The translations under genes and the position numbers were made by a program. Shown piece after piece: positions 8,730-17,265 of a DNA stretch of 41,263 nucleotides. The notes beneath the pieces were generated by a model, which saw only the letters and a program-made list of their open reading frames with translations, was not told the DNA's origin and made no database searches. Source of the stretch: Cytophagaceae bacterium (GTDB lineage: Bacteria > Bacteroidota > Bacteroidia > Cytophagales > Spirosomataceae); the NCBI GenBank assembly GCA_947494535.1, contig CANLVU010000008.1, positions 1 through 41,263 of the forward strand, in the 5' to 3' direction. How positions within the stretch are numbered: the first letter of the stretch is position 1; each line of letters starts with the position of its first letter.

Positions 8730-9704
8730 ATGCATAATTTTACTTCCGTTAAAGACGCTTATAATATTCAAAACTTAGTTAATGAGGCTTTGTTAATGAA
8801 GAAGACTCCTTTTGCTGACAAGCATATTGGAAAAAACCGAACACTCGGTTTATTATTCTTCAATTCGAGCCTAAGAACGCGTTTATCAACCCAAAAAGCA
8901 GCTCAAAATCTCGGAATGGAGGTAATGATCATGAATGTGGGGACGGATTCGTGGCAACTAGAAATGAATGAAGGCGTCATCATGAGTGGCGACAAAGCGG
9001 AGCATATTTCAGAAGCTGCGGCTGTAGTAGGCTCCTATTGTGACATCGTAGGTGTGCGTAGTTTCCCTGGTTTAGTAGACCGCGAGCTCGATTATAGCGA
9101 GCAGGTTTTAAATCAATTTTTAAAATATACTGGGCGTCCATTCCTCAGCTTGGAATCAGCAACGCGCCATCCTTTGCAATCCTTAACGGACTTAATTACG
9201 ATTAACGAGTATAAAACGGTGGAGCGCCCTAAGGTGGTTTTAACCTGGGCTCCCCATGTGAAAGCCCTACCGCAATGCGTGCCTAATTCCTTCTCTGAAT
9301 GGATGAATCATGCCGATGTAGATTTCACTATTGCGCACCCGAAAGGATATGAATTAGCACCAGAATTCGCTGGAAACGCGAAGATTTGCTATGATCCGAA
9401 GGAGGCTTATGAAGGTGCTGACTTTATTTATGCTAAAAACTGGTCATCCTACCAAGACTACGGAAAGATCCTTTCCTCTGATCCTGCTTGGATGGTGGAT
9501 GCGGCTAAAATGAGTTTAACAAATAATGCCAAATTCATGCACTGCCTTCCTGTAAGACGGAATTTAGTCGTAGCTGATGAGGTGATTGATTCCCCTAATT
9601 CGATTGTGATTCCACAAGCGGGTAACCGTGTTTGGGCGGCACAGGCTGTTTTAAAGGAGATGATTTTAACCTTAATGAGAACGGAAAGTCCTTATTTATT
9701 CTAA
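8730..9704 (+). CDS. argF': N-acyl-ornithine carbamoyltransferase, probably N-succinylornithine type
   Basis: This enzyme transfers the carbamoyl group from carbamoyl phosphate to N-acylated ornithine to give N-acyl-citrulline. The 324 residues have the carbamoyl-phosphate loop 'SSLRTR' (46-51), the 'HPLQSLTDL' block and 'HCLPVRR' near the C-terminus. The region around 'CDIVGVRSF' and 'SATRHPLQS' matches the Bacteroidota SOTCase/Xanthomonas AOTCase branch rather than standard OTCase. Residue 90, in 'GDKAEH', is Ala. In the characterised enzymes this site is Pro90 in the Bacteroides fragilis SOTCase and Glu92 in the Xanthomonas AOTCase, and replacing Glu by Ala, Ser or Pro converts AOTCase to SOTCase. 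Succinylornithine is therefore the predicted substrate. Its stop overlaps the argB start (TAATG). Confidence 0.92.
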   Translation: MHNFTSVKDAYNIQNLVNEALLMKKTPFADKHIGKNRTLGLLFFNSSLRTRLSTQKAAQNLGMEVMIMNVGTDSWQLEMNEGVIMSGDKAEHISEAAAVVGSYCDIVGVRSFPGLVDRELDYSEQVLNQFLKYTGRPFLSLESATRHPLQSLTDLITINEYKTVERPKVVLTWAPHVKALPQCVPNSFSEWMNHADVDFTIAHPKGYELAPEFAGNAKICYDPKEAYEGADFIYAKNWSSYQDYGKILSSDPAWMVDAAKMSLTNNAKFMHCLPVRRNLVVADEVIDSPNSIVIPQAGNRVWAAQAVLKEMILTLMRTESPYLF

Positions 9705-10486
9705 TGTCTAAAATGCCCAACCTTCAAGTAGTTAAAATAGGCGGAAATGTCATCGACAATCCTTCCGCACTAGCTAGCTTTTTGCAGGATTTTGCGTCTT
9801 TAACTGGCCCTAAACTACTTGTTCACGGAGGTGGCAAAATTGCCACGCAGATGGCGGCCTCGATGGGTATTGAGAGTGAAATGATCGAAGGCAGACGCGT
9901 GACAGACGAAGAAAGTCTGCGCATCGTGACGATGGTCTATGCGGGTTGGATTAATAAATCCATTGTGGCAGACTTACAGGCTTCATCATGTAACGCATTG
10001 GGATTAACTGGGCCTGATGGTGGGGTGGTGCTTTCGAAAAAAAGACCGGCAGAACCCATTGATTATGGTTTTGTAGGAGATATCGTTTCGGTCAATGCAG
10101 CTTCGCTGGAGGGTTTAATCGCGGCTGGATTTTCACCAGTCTTCGCTCCTATTACGGCTGATGATTCAGGTCAATTATTGAATACGAATGCAGATACGAT
10201 GGCGCAGGCTTTGGCTATCGCACTCAGTTCGACATATGACGTGACTTTAACGTATTGCTTTGAGAAAAAAGGCGTTTTAAAGGATCCTTCTGACGATGAT
10301 TCGGTCATTAACTCTATCAATCCAGCTTCGTTTAAAGACTTAAAAGAAAAAGGTATTGTCTCCGCGGGGATGATTCCTAAATTAGAGAATGCCTTAAAGG
10401 CGATTTCTGCGGGGGTTTCGGTGGTACGTTTGTGCCACGCGGATAATTGGCAGAATACCAACATTGGAACAACAATTAGTGCCTAA
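9704..10486 (+). CDS. argB: N-acetyl(acyl)glutamate kinase
   Basis: This enzyme phosphorylates the gamma-carboxyl of N-acyl-glutamate, the second step of arginine synthesis. The start at 9704 gives 260 residues and overlaps the argF' stop by one base; a longer frame from 9632 would add 24 residues inside argF' and is unlikely. Amino-acid-kinase features are visible: 'VKIGGNVID' at the N-terminus, 'LVHGGGKIATQMA' near 43-55, 'EGRRVTDEESL' near 65-75, and 'GLTGPDGGVV' near 105. If ArgF' uses succinylornithine, this kinase should act on N-succinylglutamate. That is an inference from the neighbour; no substrate-selective residue was read here. Confidence 0.93.
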   Translation: MSKMPNLQVVKIGGNVIDNPSALASFLQDFASLTGPKLLVHGGGKIATQMAASMGIESEMIEGRRVTDEESLRIVTMVYAGWINKSIVADLQASSCNALGLTGPDGGVVLSKKRPAEPIDYGFVGDIVSVNAASLEGLIAAGFSPVFAPITADDSGQLLNTNADTMAQALAIALSSTYDVTLTYCFEKKGVLKDPSDDDSVINSINPASFKDLKEKGIVSAGMIPKLENALKAISAGVSVVRLCHADNWQNTNIGTTISA

Positions 10487-10487
10487 T

Positions 10488-11558
10488 ATGTACCAGGAAA
10501 GTCAATTTCTAGCAGCAAAAGACCTATTAGCCCAGCTAATAGCCTGCCCTTCTTTGAGTCAGGAGGAGCAAGGGACGGCGCAGATTTTGGTAGACTTTTT
10601 CGCGGCGCAGGGTATTCCTTCTAATCGTTTAGGCAATAATGTGTGGGCTACGAATTTACATTTCGATGCGTCTAAGCCAACCATTCTATTGAACTCACAC
10701 CACGATACGGTGAAGGCAAATGCATCCTGGACTTTTGATCCCTTAGTAGCCACAGAGCAGGAGGGGAAATTAATCGGTTTAGGTTCAAATGATGCTGGAG
10801 CTAGTTTAGTTTGTTTAATTATAACTTTCGTTTCCTTCTATAAGGTCGAAAACCTAGGATTTAACCTAGTCATGGCGGCTACCGCAGAAGAGGAAATATC
10901 TGGCACCGGTGGTATTGTAGCTTTATTAAAATCGGGGGATTTACCTCCAATCGATTATGCCATCGTGGGTGAACCGACAGATTGTGCGATGGCGATTGCA
11001 GAAAAAGGTTTGATGGTGGTGGATGCACAGGTGAAAGGAATTGCAGGACATGCGGCTAGAAATGAGGGAGTAAACGCGATTTATTTGGCTTTAGAAGATA
11101 TACAAAATATTCAAAATCATACATTTGCGCGCGTTTCCGAGCTTTTAGGACCGGTAAAAACCACAGTGACTGTCATCAATGCAGGCAAACAACATAATGT
11201 GGTTCCAGATACCTGCGACTATGTGATTGATTGCCGGGTGAATGAATGTTATTCGCTAGAAGAAGTTTTGGCAGAATTAAAAACCATCGTTCAGGCAGAA
11301 TTAACACCGCGGTCGATTCGATTAAATTCCAGTAAAATGGAGGAATCGCATCCCATTGTGAAGGCGGCAAAGGATGTAGGCATTACCCTATTCGGATCGC
11401 CTACCCTTTCCGATCAAGCATTATTATCCGTACCTTCCGTTAAAATCGGTCCTGGACATTCGGGAAGATCGCATACGGCAGATGAATTTATATTCTTGGA
11501 TGAGTTGAGACAAGGAATCCAAACGTATCAAAATCTACTACTTGAAGTAAACAAATAA
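10488..11558 (+). CDS. argE: M20-family deacylase (ArgE/DapE-like; N-acyl-citrulline/ornithine deacylase)
   Basis: The 356-residue zinc hydrolase removes the N-acyl group late in the pathway. M20 metal-site motifs are present: HxD at 71-73 (in 'NSHHDTVK'), 'GSNDAGAS' with the bridging Asp near 104, the 'EEE' catalytic/bridging glutamates near 135, and 'GEPTD' near 160. The lid-domain His is seen in 'GIAGHAARN'. The start at 10488, one base after the argB stop, is preferred; an in-frame upstream ATG at 10464 would overlap argB. In a pathway through N-acyl-citrulline this protein would release citrulline for ArgG, which is not in the window. DapE is the main alternative, but the arg context favours ArgE. 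Confidence 0.85.
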   Translation: MYQESQFLAAKDLLAQLIACPSLSQEEQGTAQILVDFFAAQGIPSNRLGNNVWATNLHFDASKPTILLNSHHDTVKANASWTFDPLVATEQEGKLIGLGSNDAGASLVCLIITFVSFYKVENLGFNLVMAATAEEEISGTGGIVALLKSGDLPPIDYAIVGEPTDCAMAIAEKGLMVVDAQVKGIAGHAARNEGVNAIYLALEDIQNIQNHTFARVSELLGPVKTTVTVINAGKQHNVVPDTCDYVIDCRVNECYSLEEVLAELKTIVQAELTPRSIRLNSSKMEESHPIVKAAKDVGITLFGSPTLSDQALLSVPSVKIGPGHSGRSHTADEFIFLDELRQGIQTYQNLLLEVNK

Positions 11559-11562
11559 GATT

Positions 11563-12903
11563 GTGGCAAAACTTTGGCAAAAAGAAAATCAGACAACAGA
11601 CGCTAAAATCGAGAAATTCACGATTGGGAATGACCCCGTGTATGACTTGCAATTAGCGCGCTATGATGTGCTGGGTTCCCTGGCTCACATCACGATGTTA
11701 GAAAAGGTAGGACTTTTAGGGGCGGATGAATTAACTCCTCTTTGTGCTGAATTGAAGTCTATTTATGCCAAAATCGAAGCGGGCGATTTCACTATCGAAG
11801 ACGGAATGGAAGATGTCCACTCGCAAATCGAATACTTATTAACCCAAAAATTAGGCGATCAAGGCAAGAAAATCCATGCTGGACGTTCCAGAAATGATCA
11901 AGTTTTAGTGGATTTGAAATTATTTATGCGGGCGGAAATTCAGCACATCGCCGATGCAGTCGAGCGTTTATTTGATTTACTCATCGCTAAAAGCGAAACA
12001 CATAAAAACGATTTATTACCCGGTTACACGCACTTGCAAATTGCGATGCCCTCGTCTTTTGGACTTTGGTTCGGTGCCTATGCAGAGAGCCTGGTAGAAG
12101 ATATCGAGTTATTAGAGGCGGCCTTCCGTTTAGCGAACAAGAATCCACTGGGTTCTGGCGCGGGATATGGATCGTCCTTTCCTTTGGATAGAAAATATAC
12201 CACCGAATTATTAGGCTTCGAATCGCCACACGTCAATGTGATAAATGCACAATTATCACGTGGAAAGACCGAATTATATGTCTTAACCGCTATCGCGCAG
12301 ATCGCCACGACGCTAAGCAAATTAGCGATGGATGTGTGTTTATACAATTCCCAAAACTTCGGATTCATCGAACTCCCTAGCTCTTTAACGACAGGAAGTT
12401 CCATCATGCCACACAAGAAGAATCCGGATGTGGCTGAATTATTACGAGGGAAAGCCAACAAGTTGAAAGCTTTACCCAATCAACTGCAACTATTGACGAG
12501 CAACTTGCCTTCAGGCTACCACCGCGAATTCCAATTAACGAAGGAATTATTGATGCCTGCAATTGAAGAAATTTTAGACGAATTAGAGATCACACACTAT
12601 ATGGTGAGCCATATGAAAGTGAAGAAAGACCTCCTGCTGGACTCTAAATACGATTTATTGTTCTCTGTGGAAGAAGTCAATAAATTAGTGGTACAGGGAG
12701 TTCCTTTCAGAGAGGCTTATCAAATCGTAGGTAAAAAGATCGAGGACGGTGCATTCGACGGAAGCACGCGTGACATCAACCACACGCATTTAGGCAGTAT
12801 TGGTAATTTAGGTTTGGCAGAAATTCAAGGCCAAAAAGAAATTGCTTGGAAGCGTTTTGGCTTTGAAAAAGTGAACAAAGCTATCGCTGCATTAATTTCT
12901 TAA
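11563..12903 (+). CDS. argH: Argininosuccinate lyase
   Basis: This enzyme cleaves argininosuccinate to arginine and fumarate, the last step of the pathway. The start codon is GTG, four bases after argE. The 446 residues contain the superfamily signature 'GSSIMPHKKNP' near 281-291, with the catalytic Ser loop, 'HAGRSRNDQV' near 105-114 and 'TPLSSGAGYG-like' text ('NPLGSGAGYGSSFPLDR') near 194-210. The 3' end overlaps the convergent riboflavin synthase gene by 23 bases, and no terminator lies between them. argG, argC, argD and an acyl-transfer gene (argA/argJ) are absent here and must lie elsewhere. Confidence 0.95.
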   Translation: MAKLWQKENQTTDAKIEKFTIGNDPVYDLQLARYDVLGSLAHITMLEKVGLLGADELTPLCAELKSIYAKIEAGDFTIEDGMEDVHSQIEYLLTQKLGDQGKKIHAGRSRNDQVLVDLKLFMRAEIQHIADAVERLFDLLIAKSETHKNDLLPGYTHLQIAMPSSFGLWFGAYAESLVEDIELLEAAFRLANKNPLGSGAGYGSSFPLDRKYTTELLGFESPHVNVINAQLSRGKTELYVLTAIAQIATTLSKLAMDVCLYNSQNFGFIELPSSLTTGSSIMPHKKNPDVAELLRGKANKLKALPNQLQLLTSNLPSGYHREFQLTKELLMPAIEEILDELEITHYMVSHMKVKKDLLLDSKYDLLFSVEEVNKLVVQGVPFREAYQIVGKKIEDGAFDGSTRDINHTHLGSIGNLGLAEIQGQKEIAWKRFGFEKVNKAIAALIS

Positions 12904-13465
12904 TATACTTTCCTAGAATATCGAATTCTAAGTTTACGCGATCCCCTACACGTAGTTGATGAAAAACGGTGTGTTCGTAGGTATATGGTATAATGCAAAT
13001 GGTAAAGGAGTCATCTTGAGAATCTACGACGGTTAAGCTAGTACCATTCACACAAATCGAACCCTTTTCAACGGTCACGTGGCCGCTACTCGCGGGATAG
13101 CTAAATCGGTATTCCCAACTACCTTGTTGATCTTTTATTTCCGTACAAATGCCTGTTAAATCTACGTGACCTTGTACAATATGTCCATCGAAGCGAGCAT
13201 TTGCAGACATGCAGCGTTCTAGATTGACTTTTTGGCCTATCGCCACATCGCCCATATTCGTCTTCTGTAAAGTCTCATCGATAGCCGTTACGCGGTATTG
13301 ATCACCCAGGATTTCCACCACAGTCAAACAGACCCCATTGTGCGCGAGCGACTGATCCACCTTTAATTCCTGCGTAAAGGGTGATGTGAACCAAAATTCT
13401 ACATTCGTTCCTTTTGCTTCTTTCCTTACCAGCGATCCCATCGCCTCCACAATACCTGTAAACAT
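12881..13465 (-). CDS. ribE: Riboflavin synthase, alpha chain
   Basis: This enzyme dismutates two 6,7-dimethyl-8-ribityllumazine molecules to riboflavin and an aminouracil. The 194 residues show the duplicated lumazine-binding fold: 'MFTGIVEAMG' starts the first half with 'NGVCLTV' near 43-49, and 'ARFDGHIVQGHVDLTG' with 'CVNGTSLTV' form the second half. Length is normal for the family despite the 23-base overlap with argH at the 3' end. A good promoter lies at 13493-13522 on the minus strand, in the 46-base gap to the divergent DUF1684 gene. No other rib genes are in the window. Confidence 0.94.
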   Translation of the reverse strand: MFTGIVEAMGSLVRKEAKGTNVEFWFTSPFTQELKVDQSLAHNGVCLTVVEILGDQYRVTAIDETLQKTNMGDVAIGQKVNLERCMSANARFDGHIVQGHVDLTGICTEIKDQQGSWEYRFSYPASSGHVTVEKGSICVNGTSLTVVDSQDDSFTICIIPYTYEHTVFHQLRVGDRVNLEFDILGKYIKKLMQR

Positions 13466-13478
13466 CTGAATTAATTGT

Positions 13479-13486
13479 TATTTTTG
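13479..13486 (+). promoter_or_regulatory. Candidate -7 element for the DUF1684 gene
   Basis: TATTTTTG matches TAnnTTTG and lies 25 bases before the ATG at 13512. No convincing -33 box is present upstream, inside the ribE start region. It faces the opposing ribE -7 box only six bases away. Confidence 0.4.
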
Positions 13487-13492
13487 CGTACC

Positions 13493-13522
13493 CAAAATTA
13501 CACGCATTCCTATGAAATTCAA
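13493..13522 (-). promoter_or_regulatory. Promoter of ribE
   Basis: On the minus strand, TTG (13520-13522) is followed after exactly 19 bases by TAATTTTG (13493-13500), a full match to the Bacteroidota -33/-7 spacing. It ends 27 bases before the ribE start codon. The -33 part overlaps the first codons of the divergent gene. Confidence 0.6.
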
Positions 13523-14111
13523 CAAATGGTTCCTCTTTCTGATTCCTATCATCGCACTACTAGCCTATTTTAGTATTCCCACGGCAAAACCAGTTGAAGA
13601 AACAGGTGCCAATGTGTTGAAAATTCGCAACGACAAAGACGCCGCATTCAAGGGGGGAGAAGAGTCCCCTATCAAAGATAAAGCTTCCTTCAAGAGCTTG
13701 AAATACTATCCATTTAATAAAGATTACATCGTGGACTTCGTGCTAGAAAAAGCAGAAAAAGCGGAAACGGTAGAATTGAAAATGACGGATGGGACAACGG
13801 AAAAACTGATTTTTTTCGGATTCATAAAGGCTGATTTCAAGAGTTTTACACTGAAATTAAAACTATATCAACACGAGGACGGCAATTTCTTCCTACCCTT
13901 TAAAGATAAATCCGCCCCCACAGAAACCTATGGAGGCGGACGCTATCTAGATTTACCCCTAACAACTGTAAAAAACAATCGATTGCGAGTGGACTTTAAT
14001 CTCGCATATAATCCCTATTGTGCTTACAATGAAGAATTCGCCTGTCCTATTCCTCCCGCGGAAAATACCCTCCCGATTCGCATCGAGGCAGGTGAAAAAC
14101 TTTTTAATTAA
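13512..14111 (+). CDS. DUF1684 domain protein, membrane-anchored or exported
   Basis: A single N-terminal hydrophobic segment (about 5-24) acts as a signal anchor or signal peptide. The rest matches the DUF1684 pattern: the 'GGGRYLDL' block near 139-146, and the conserved end 'DFNLAYNPYCAYNEEFACPIPP' (given here in family order) followed by 'ENTLPIRIEAGEKLF'. The two Cys of 'PYCAYNEEFACP' are about nine residues apart and could form a disulphide or bind metal outside the cytoplasm. Function is unknown; the family is widespread in Bacteroidota and Actinobacteria. It overlaps the convergent GIN-protein gene by eight bases and is not in an operon. Confidence 0.85.
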   Translation: MKFNKWFLFLIPIIALLAYFSIPTAKPVEETGANVLKIRNDKDAAFKGGEESPIKDKASFKSLKYYPFNKDYIVDFVLEKAEKAETVELKMTDGTTEKLIFFGFIKADFKSFTLKLKLYQHEDGNFFLPFKDKSAPTETYGGGRYLDLPLTTVKNNRLRVDFNLAYNPYCAYNEEFACPIPPAENTLPIRIEAGEKLFN

Positions 14112-14808
14112 CCTGGTGTAGCGATGCGGCACCTGAAAGATCTTTCTTGATTAATGGACTTCCTTTGTATTTCACATGGGAAGCACCAGAAGCATCTACT
14201 TGCAAAGTTTTCTGAACATGTATAGAAGCGCTACTGGCACCTGAAGCTTCCACATCCACATTACGAGACAAAAATTCCAATGCTTTCAGGCTACTAGCTC
14301 CGGAGGCATCGACCTTCAAATAATCAGATTGACCGCTCATCTTAAAGTCTGAAGCACCACTTATTTCTATGCGCAATTTATCAGTTCTTAGTCCTTCAGC
14401 TACTCCCTTTGCTGCTCCAGAGAACAGCAAACGCATTTCCTCTTCATTTGTAAAGCCTTGTAAATCTACTTTACAAGCACCCGTAAATTCCCCACTTTCA
14501 AGTCGAGGAAGGGTAATATTTACGACTACTTTAGATCGATTGTTATTCCAACCCCAATTCCAGGTTGACTCATATCCAATTTGCAGTTTTCCACTAGATG
14601 AAGTAACCTCTATATCTTCCAAATCTTTTTCCCTACCTGTGATGGAAACGGCATAGACATTCCCTTTGTGAACATGCACTTCGAAGGCACTCCCTAACTC
14701 GATGGATTTAAAATTAGCTACTTTGAATTTTTTAGTAATTACGGCAGGATCTGCGAATGAACTAAAAACGACTAAAAAGGCGGCGAATAAAGACACGGTT
14801 TTTTTCAT
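14104..14808 (-). CDS. Secreted GIN-domain (DUF2807) protein
   Basis: This 234-residue protein has a signal peptide (1-19, ending 'FSSFA') and one DUF2807 'putative auto-transporter adhesin, head GIN' domain. That family folds as a short right-handed beta-helix. Rungs are visible as repeated 'SGAS'-type turns at intervals of about 19-20 residues in the second half ('EISGASDF', 'DASGASSL', 'EASGASSA', 'DASGASHV', 'DLSGAASL'). It is the last gene of the PadR-PspC operon, 49 bases after the PspC gene, whose product has its own C-terminal GIN-like domain. The molecular role is not established; a periplasmic or surface structural or adhesion role is only suggested by the family name. Confidence 0.88.
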   Translation of the reverse strand: MKKTVSLFAAFLVVFSSFADPAVITKKFKVANFKSIELGSAFEVHVHKGNVYAVSITGREKDLEDIEVTSSSGKLQIGYESTWNWGWNNNRSKVVVNITLPRLESGEFTGACKVDLQGFTNEEEMRLLFSGAAKGVAEGLRTDKLRIEISGASDFKMSGQSDYLKVDASGASSLKALEFLSRNVDVEASGASSASIHVQKTLQVDASGASHVKYKGSPLIKKDLSGAASLHQVN

Positions 14809-14857
14809 ATTATTTTAATTTGTTGCTAGATGCTTTGATTGCAAAATGGGTTGCATG

Positions 14858-17254
14858 TTATTTTACAATACTCCATTTATAATTTACTCCACTGCTCGAT
14901 TTATTTGAAAATTTAGAACTATCGAATTTTTTCCCTTGAACTAGATAAGATGCGTTAAGTTCTATTTTTGAGTATTTATCGATAGAAACATAGGCTTTTT
15001 CTACCGAGAAATCAGTCGCCAATAATTCTGCTGAATCAAATACACTAGCGTTCAATTGTTTTCCACTACCCTTTAATGTAAGTGAATGAAAACCGCGCAA
15101 AATAACATCGACAGTAGAAGATGTGAAGCCTTCTATTTCTGTGCTAGCATTACCTCCTAATTCTACTTTAGTTAATTCAGGAACGACAATTTCCACCTGG
15201 ATACCAGGCTGAATTTTATCTAATACTAACACCTTATTTTCTACATGTGCTGAACTCTCTAAAGCTTCATTACCACGGTAGGTAATTTTAGGAAGATCTC
15301 CTCTCGTTATTTTGATTTGAGAAGACTCGGTGTTTAAACCCGATATGGAGCTAAAATTAGCCAGGTCTTTCGTAATCGTAAAACCTACCTTTTCATCCGA
15401 AAAATCTTCATTCTTAGATTCCTCCTCGTTATGAGGAGTTCTATTTAGACATATCAAACCTTTGTCAGCAGAGAAGCTCCAAAGTGACCCGATAAACAAA
15501 TCCTGTCCCTCTTCGTGGAAATAGCCTGATTCTAGCACATTGTCCATGTAGTAAGCGAAATCACGCGTCATACTAAAGGATTTGCCATAAGGAATCATAA
15601 TTTTAACCTTCATGCGTTGTGCTCTAAATCGAGAGTCCGCTAAACTGAAGTGCGTGTCAAAACGAATGTCATTACCTTTTTGCAAATACTTATACTGAAC
15701 CTTTTTAGCATTAGCCTCGGCTTCTTTACGTGTCAAACCCTGCGATTTAGCATAGGTAATTACCTGAATGGTCTTCCCATCATAACCTTCGATTTCGATA
15801 TTCGCACGATTAAAGCGTTCTTCGTTATAATCATGATTATCATCCTCGTCATCAAAATCAAAGGCAAATTCCTCTACTTTCTCTCCTAACATCATTTGCC
15901 AGATCGTTTCATTATCCTTCTTATCGATGTCTAACACATAGGTCGTCGAATCTGAGACTACTACATCTTTCACCTCATTATAAGATGCAGAACGCTGAAA
16001 GTTCCGGCCGTAAAAAGCTGCCGCGGCAAATAAGCCTACCCATCCCACGATAATCATGGTAGTGGAAGCAATCTTATAGGTCTTATTGTAGAATTTACGA
16101 TTCGCTAATAGGGATACTCCCGCGATGACAATCGATACGAAGATGGGTAAGAAGGCCATCACCAAAGCCGGAACAGCCCAGAACGGAAAATCTTTCGCGA
16201 TTAAATAAAGTGGCAATGGGCCCATATGAACAAGCTGGCCTTGGTCAATACCCGTAAATCCAACCGTACACAAAGCACCCAAAACAATAATAAAGGCAAT
16301 ACCCAAAATCAATAAAATGATTCCTAAGAAGATTTGAATGATCCATCGAATCACATTCAATGGCCCTTTCAAGGCAGAGAAAACGGTGGCAAAAATGCGG
16401 AAAGGGAATAACAACACTTTTGTTAAGCCATTTTCTTCGGTTTCGTTAGGCTGAATACTCTTCTTAATATTGTTCTCAATATTTTCTAAAGTAATCGGCT
16501 CCCCCGTCATCTCCATCTTATCCTTCATTGTCTTAGCCTCTGGAGTAATGACTAAAATAACCAAATAAGCAATCACTCCAGATCCAAATAATCCAACCGA
16601 CAAAACGGCTAACACGCGCAATAAACCCACATCCCAGCCTGTATAGGCTGCAATACCAGCCATCACACCACCGATCACTTTTTTCTCTGGATCGCGGTAG
16701 AACTTGCGATACGATTTATCATCATCCGGATTCATTTCTCCTGGAATAGCTGCCCAAAAAATGATATAAGCCCAGAAAACAACATTTCCTAGATGGAACA
16801 AGGGGAAACTTGCACTCAGCAATACTAATAAAATCAACCGAACCCAGATCGGGTCTACTTGAAAATAGCGTGCAATACCAGCGGCTACTCCACCCAGTTG
16901 CTTGCGGGTGATATCACGACGGAATACCTTAGGACCGGCTTCTGATGTAGGTGCCGTATATCCTTCCCGCTTGTCTTCCTCTTCTTCTACTTGCTTGAAA
17001 TCTGCAATGGTTCCTAAAGAGGCGATTAAGGCATCTACGTGAGCTTGCGAAATGGCTTCTACTTTCTCTGTTTCTCGGATGTTCCAAAATTTCTCCGCAA
17101 TACTCGATTCGATATCTGCAATGATCTCTTTAGATCCTTCGAAAGAAGCAAAATAAGCATGTATCGATTTTAAATAAGCATCCAAGGTTGCATAGGCATC
17201 CTCTTCGATGTGGAAGACAAATCCAGCGATGTTGATTGATAAAGTCTTTTTCAT
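14858..17254 (-). CDS. Multi-pass membrane protein with two PspC domains and a C-terminal GIN-like domain
   Basis: The 798-residue protein has a soluble N-terminal region (1-108) and then two PspC-type segments, about 110-172 ('KQLGGVAAGIARYFQVDP') and 182-240 ('KKVIGGVMAGIAAYTGWD'), each with a following membrane helix. Further membrane helices lie at about 300-335, 358-385 and 398-416. A long extracytoplasmic part follows, rich in acidic 'DFDDEDDNHD' text near 468, and ends in a DUF2807-like beta-helix (about 640-790). PspC proteins sense or stabilise stressed membranes in enterobacteria; here the partner PspA/PspB is absent. The gene begins 11 bases after PadR, a recurrent pairing in Bacteroidota, so PadR probably controls it. 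Confidence 0.88.
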   Translation of the reverse strand: MKKTLSINIAGFVFHIEEDAYATLDAYLKSIHAYFASFEGSKEIIADIESSIAEKFWNIRETEKVEAISQAHVDALIASLGTIADFKQVEEEEDKREGYTAPTSEAGPKVFRRDITRKQLGGVAAGIARYFQVDPIWVRLILLVLLSASFPLFHLGNVVFWAYIIFWAAIPGEMNPDDDKSYRKFYRDPEKKVIGGVMAGIAAYTGWDVGLLRVLAVLSVGLFGSGVIAYLVILVITPEAKTMKDKMEMTGEPITLENIENNIKKSIQPNETEENGLTKVLLFPFRIFATVFSALKGPLNVIRWIIQIFLGIILLILGIAFIIVLGALCTVGFTGIDQGQLVHMGPLPLYLIAKDFPFWAVPALVMAFLPIFVSIVIAGVSLLANRKFYNKTYKIASTTMIIVGWVGLFAAAAFYGRNFQRSASYNEVKDVVVSDSTTYVLDIDKKDNETIWQMMLGEKVEEFAFDFDDEDDNHDYNEERFNRANIEIEGYDGKTIQVITYAKSQGLTRKEAEANAKKVQYKYLQKGNDIRFDTHFSLADSRFRAQRMKVKIMIPYGKSFSMTRDFAYYMDNVLESGYFHEEGQDLFIGSLWSFSADKGLICLNRTPHNEEESKNEDFSDEKVGFTITKDLANFSSISGLNTESSQIKITRGDLPKITYRGNEALESSAHVENKVLVLDKIQPGIQVEIVVPELTKVELGGNASTEIEGFTSSTVDVILRGFHSLTLKGSGKQLNASVFDSAELLATDFSVEKAYVSIDKYSKIELNASYLVQGKKFDSSKFSNKSSSGVNYKWSIVK

Positions 17255-17265
17255 ATATTTTTTGG

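Noticed and set aside
9632-9703. 24-residue N-terminal extension of argB
   Set aside because: It would lie entirely inside argF'; the ATG at 9704 gives the standard N-terminus and a normal TAATG junction.
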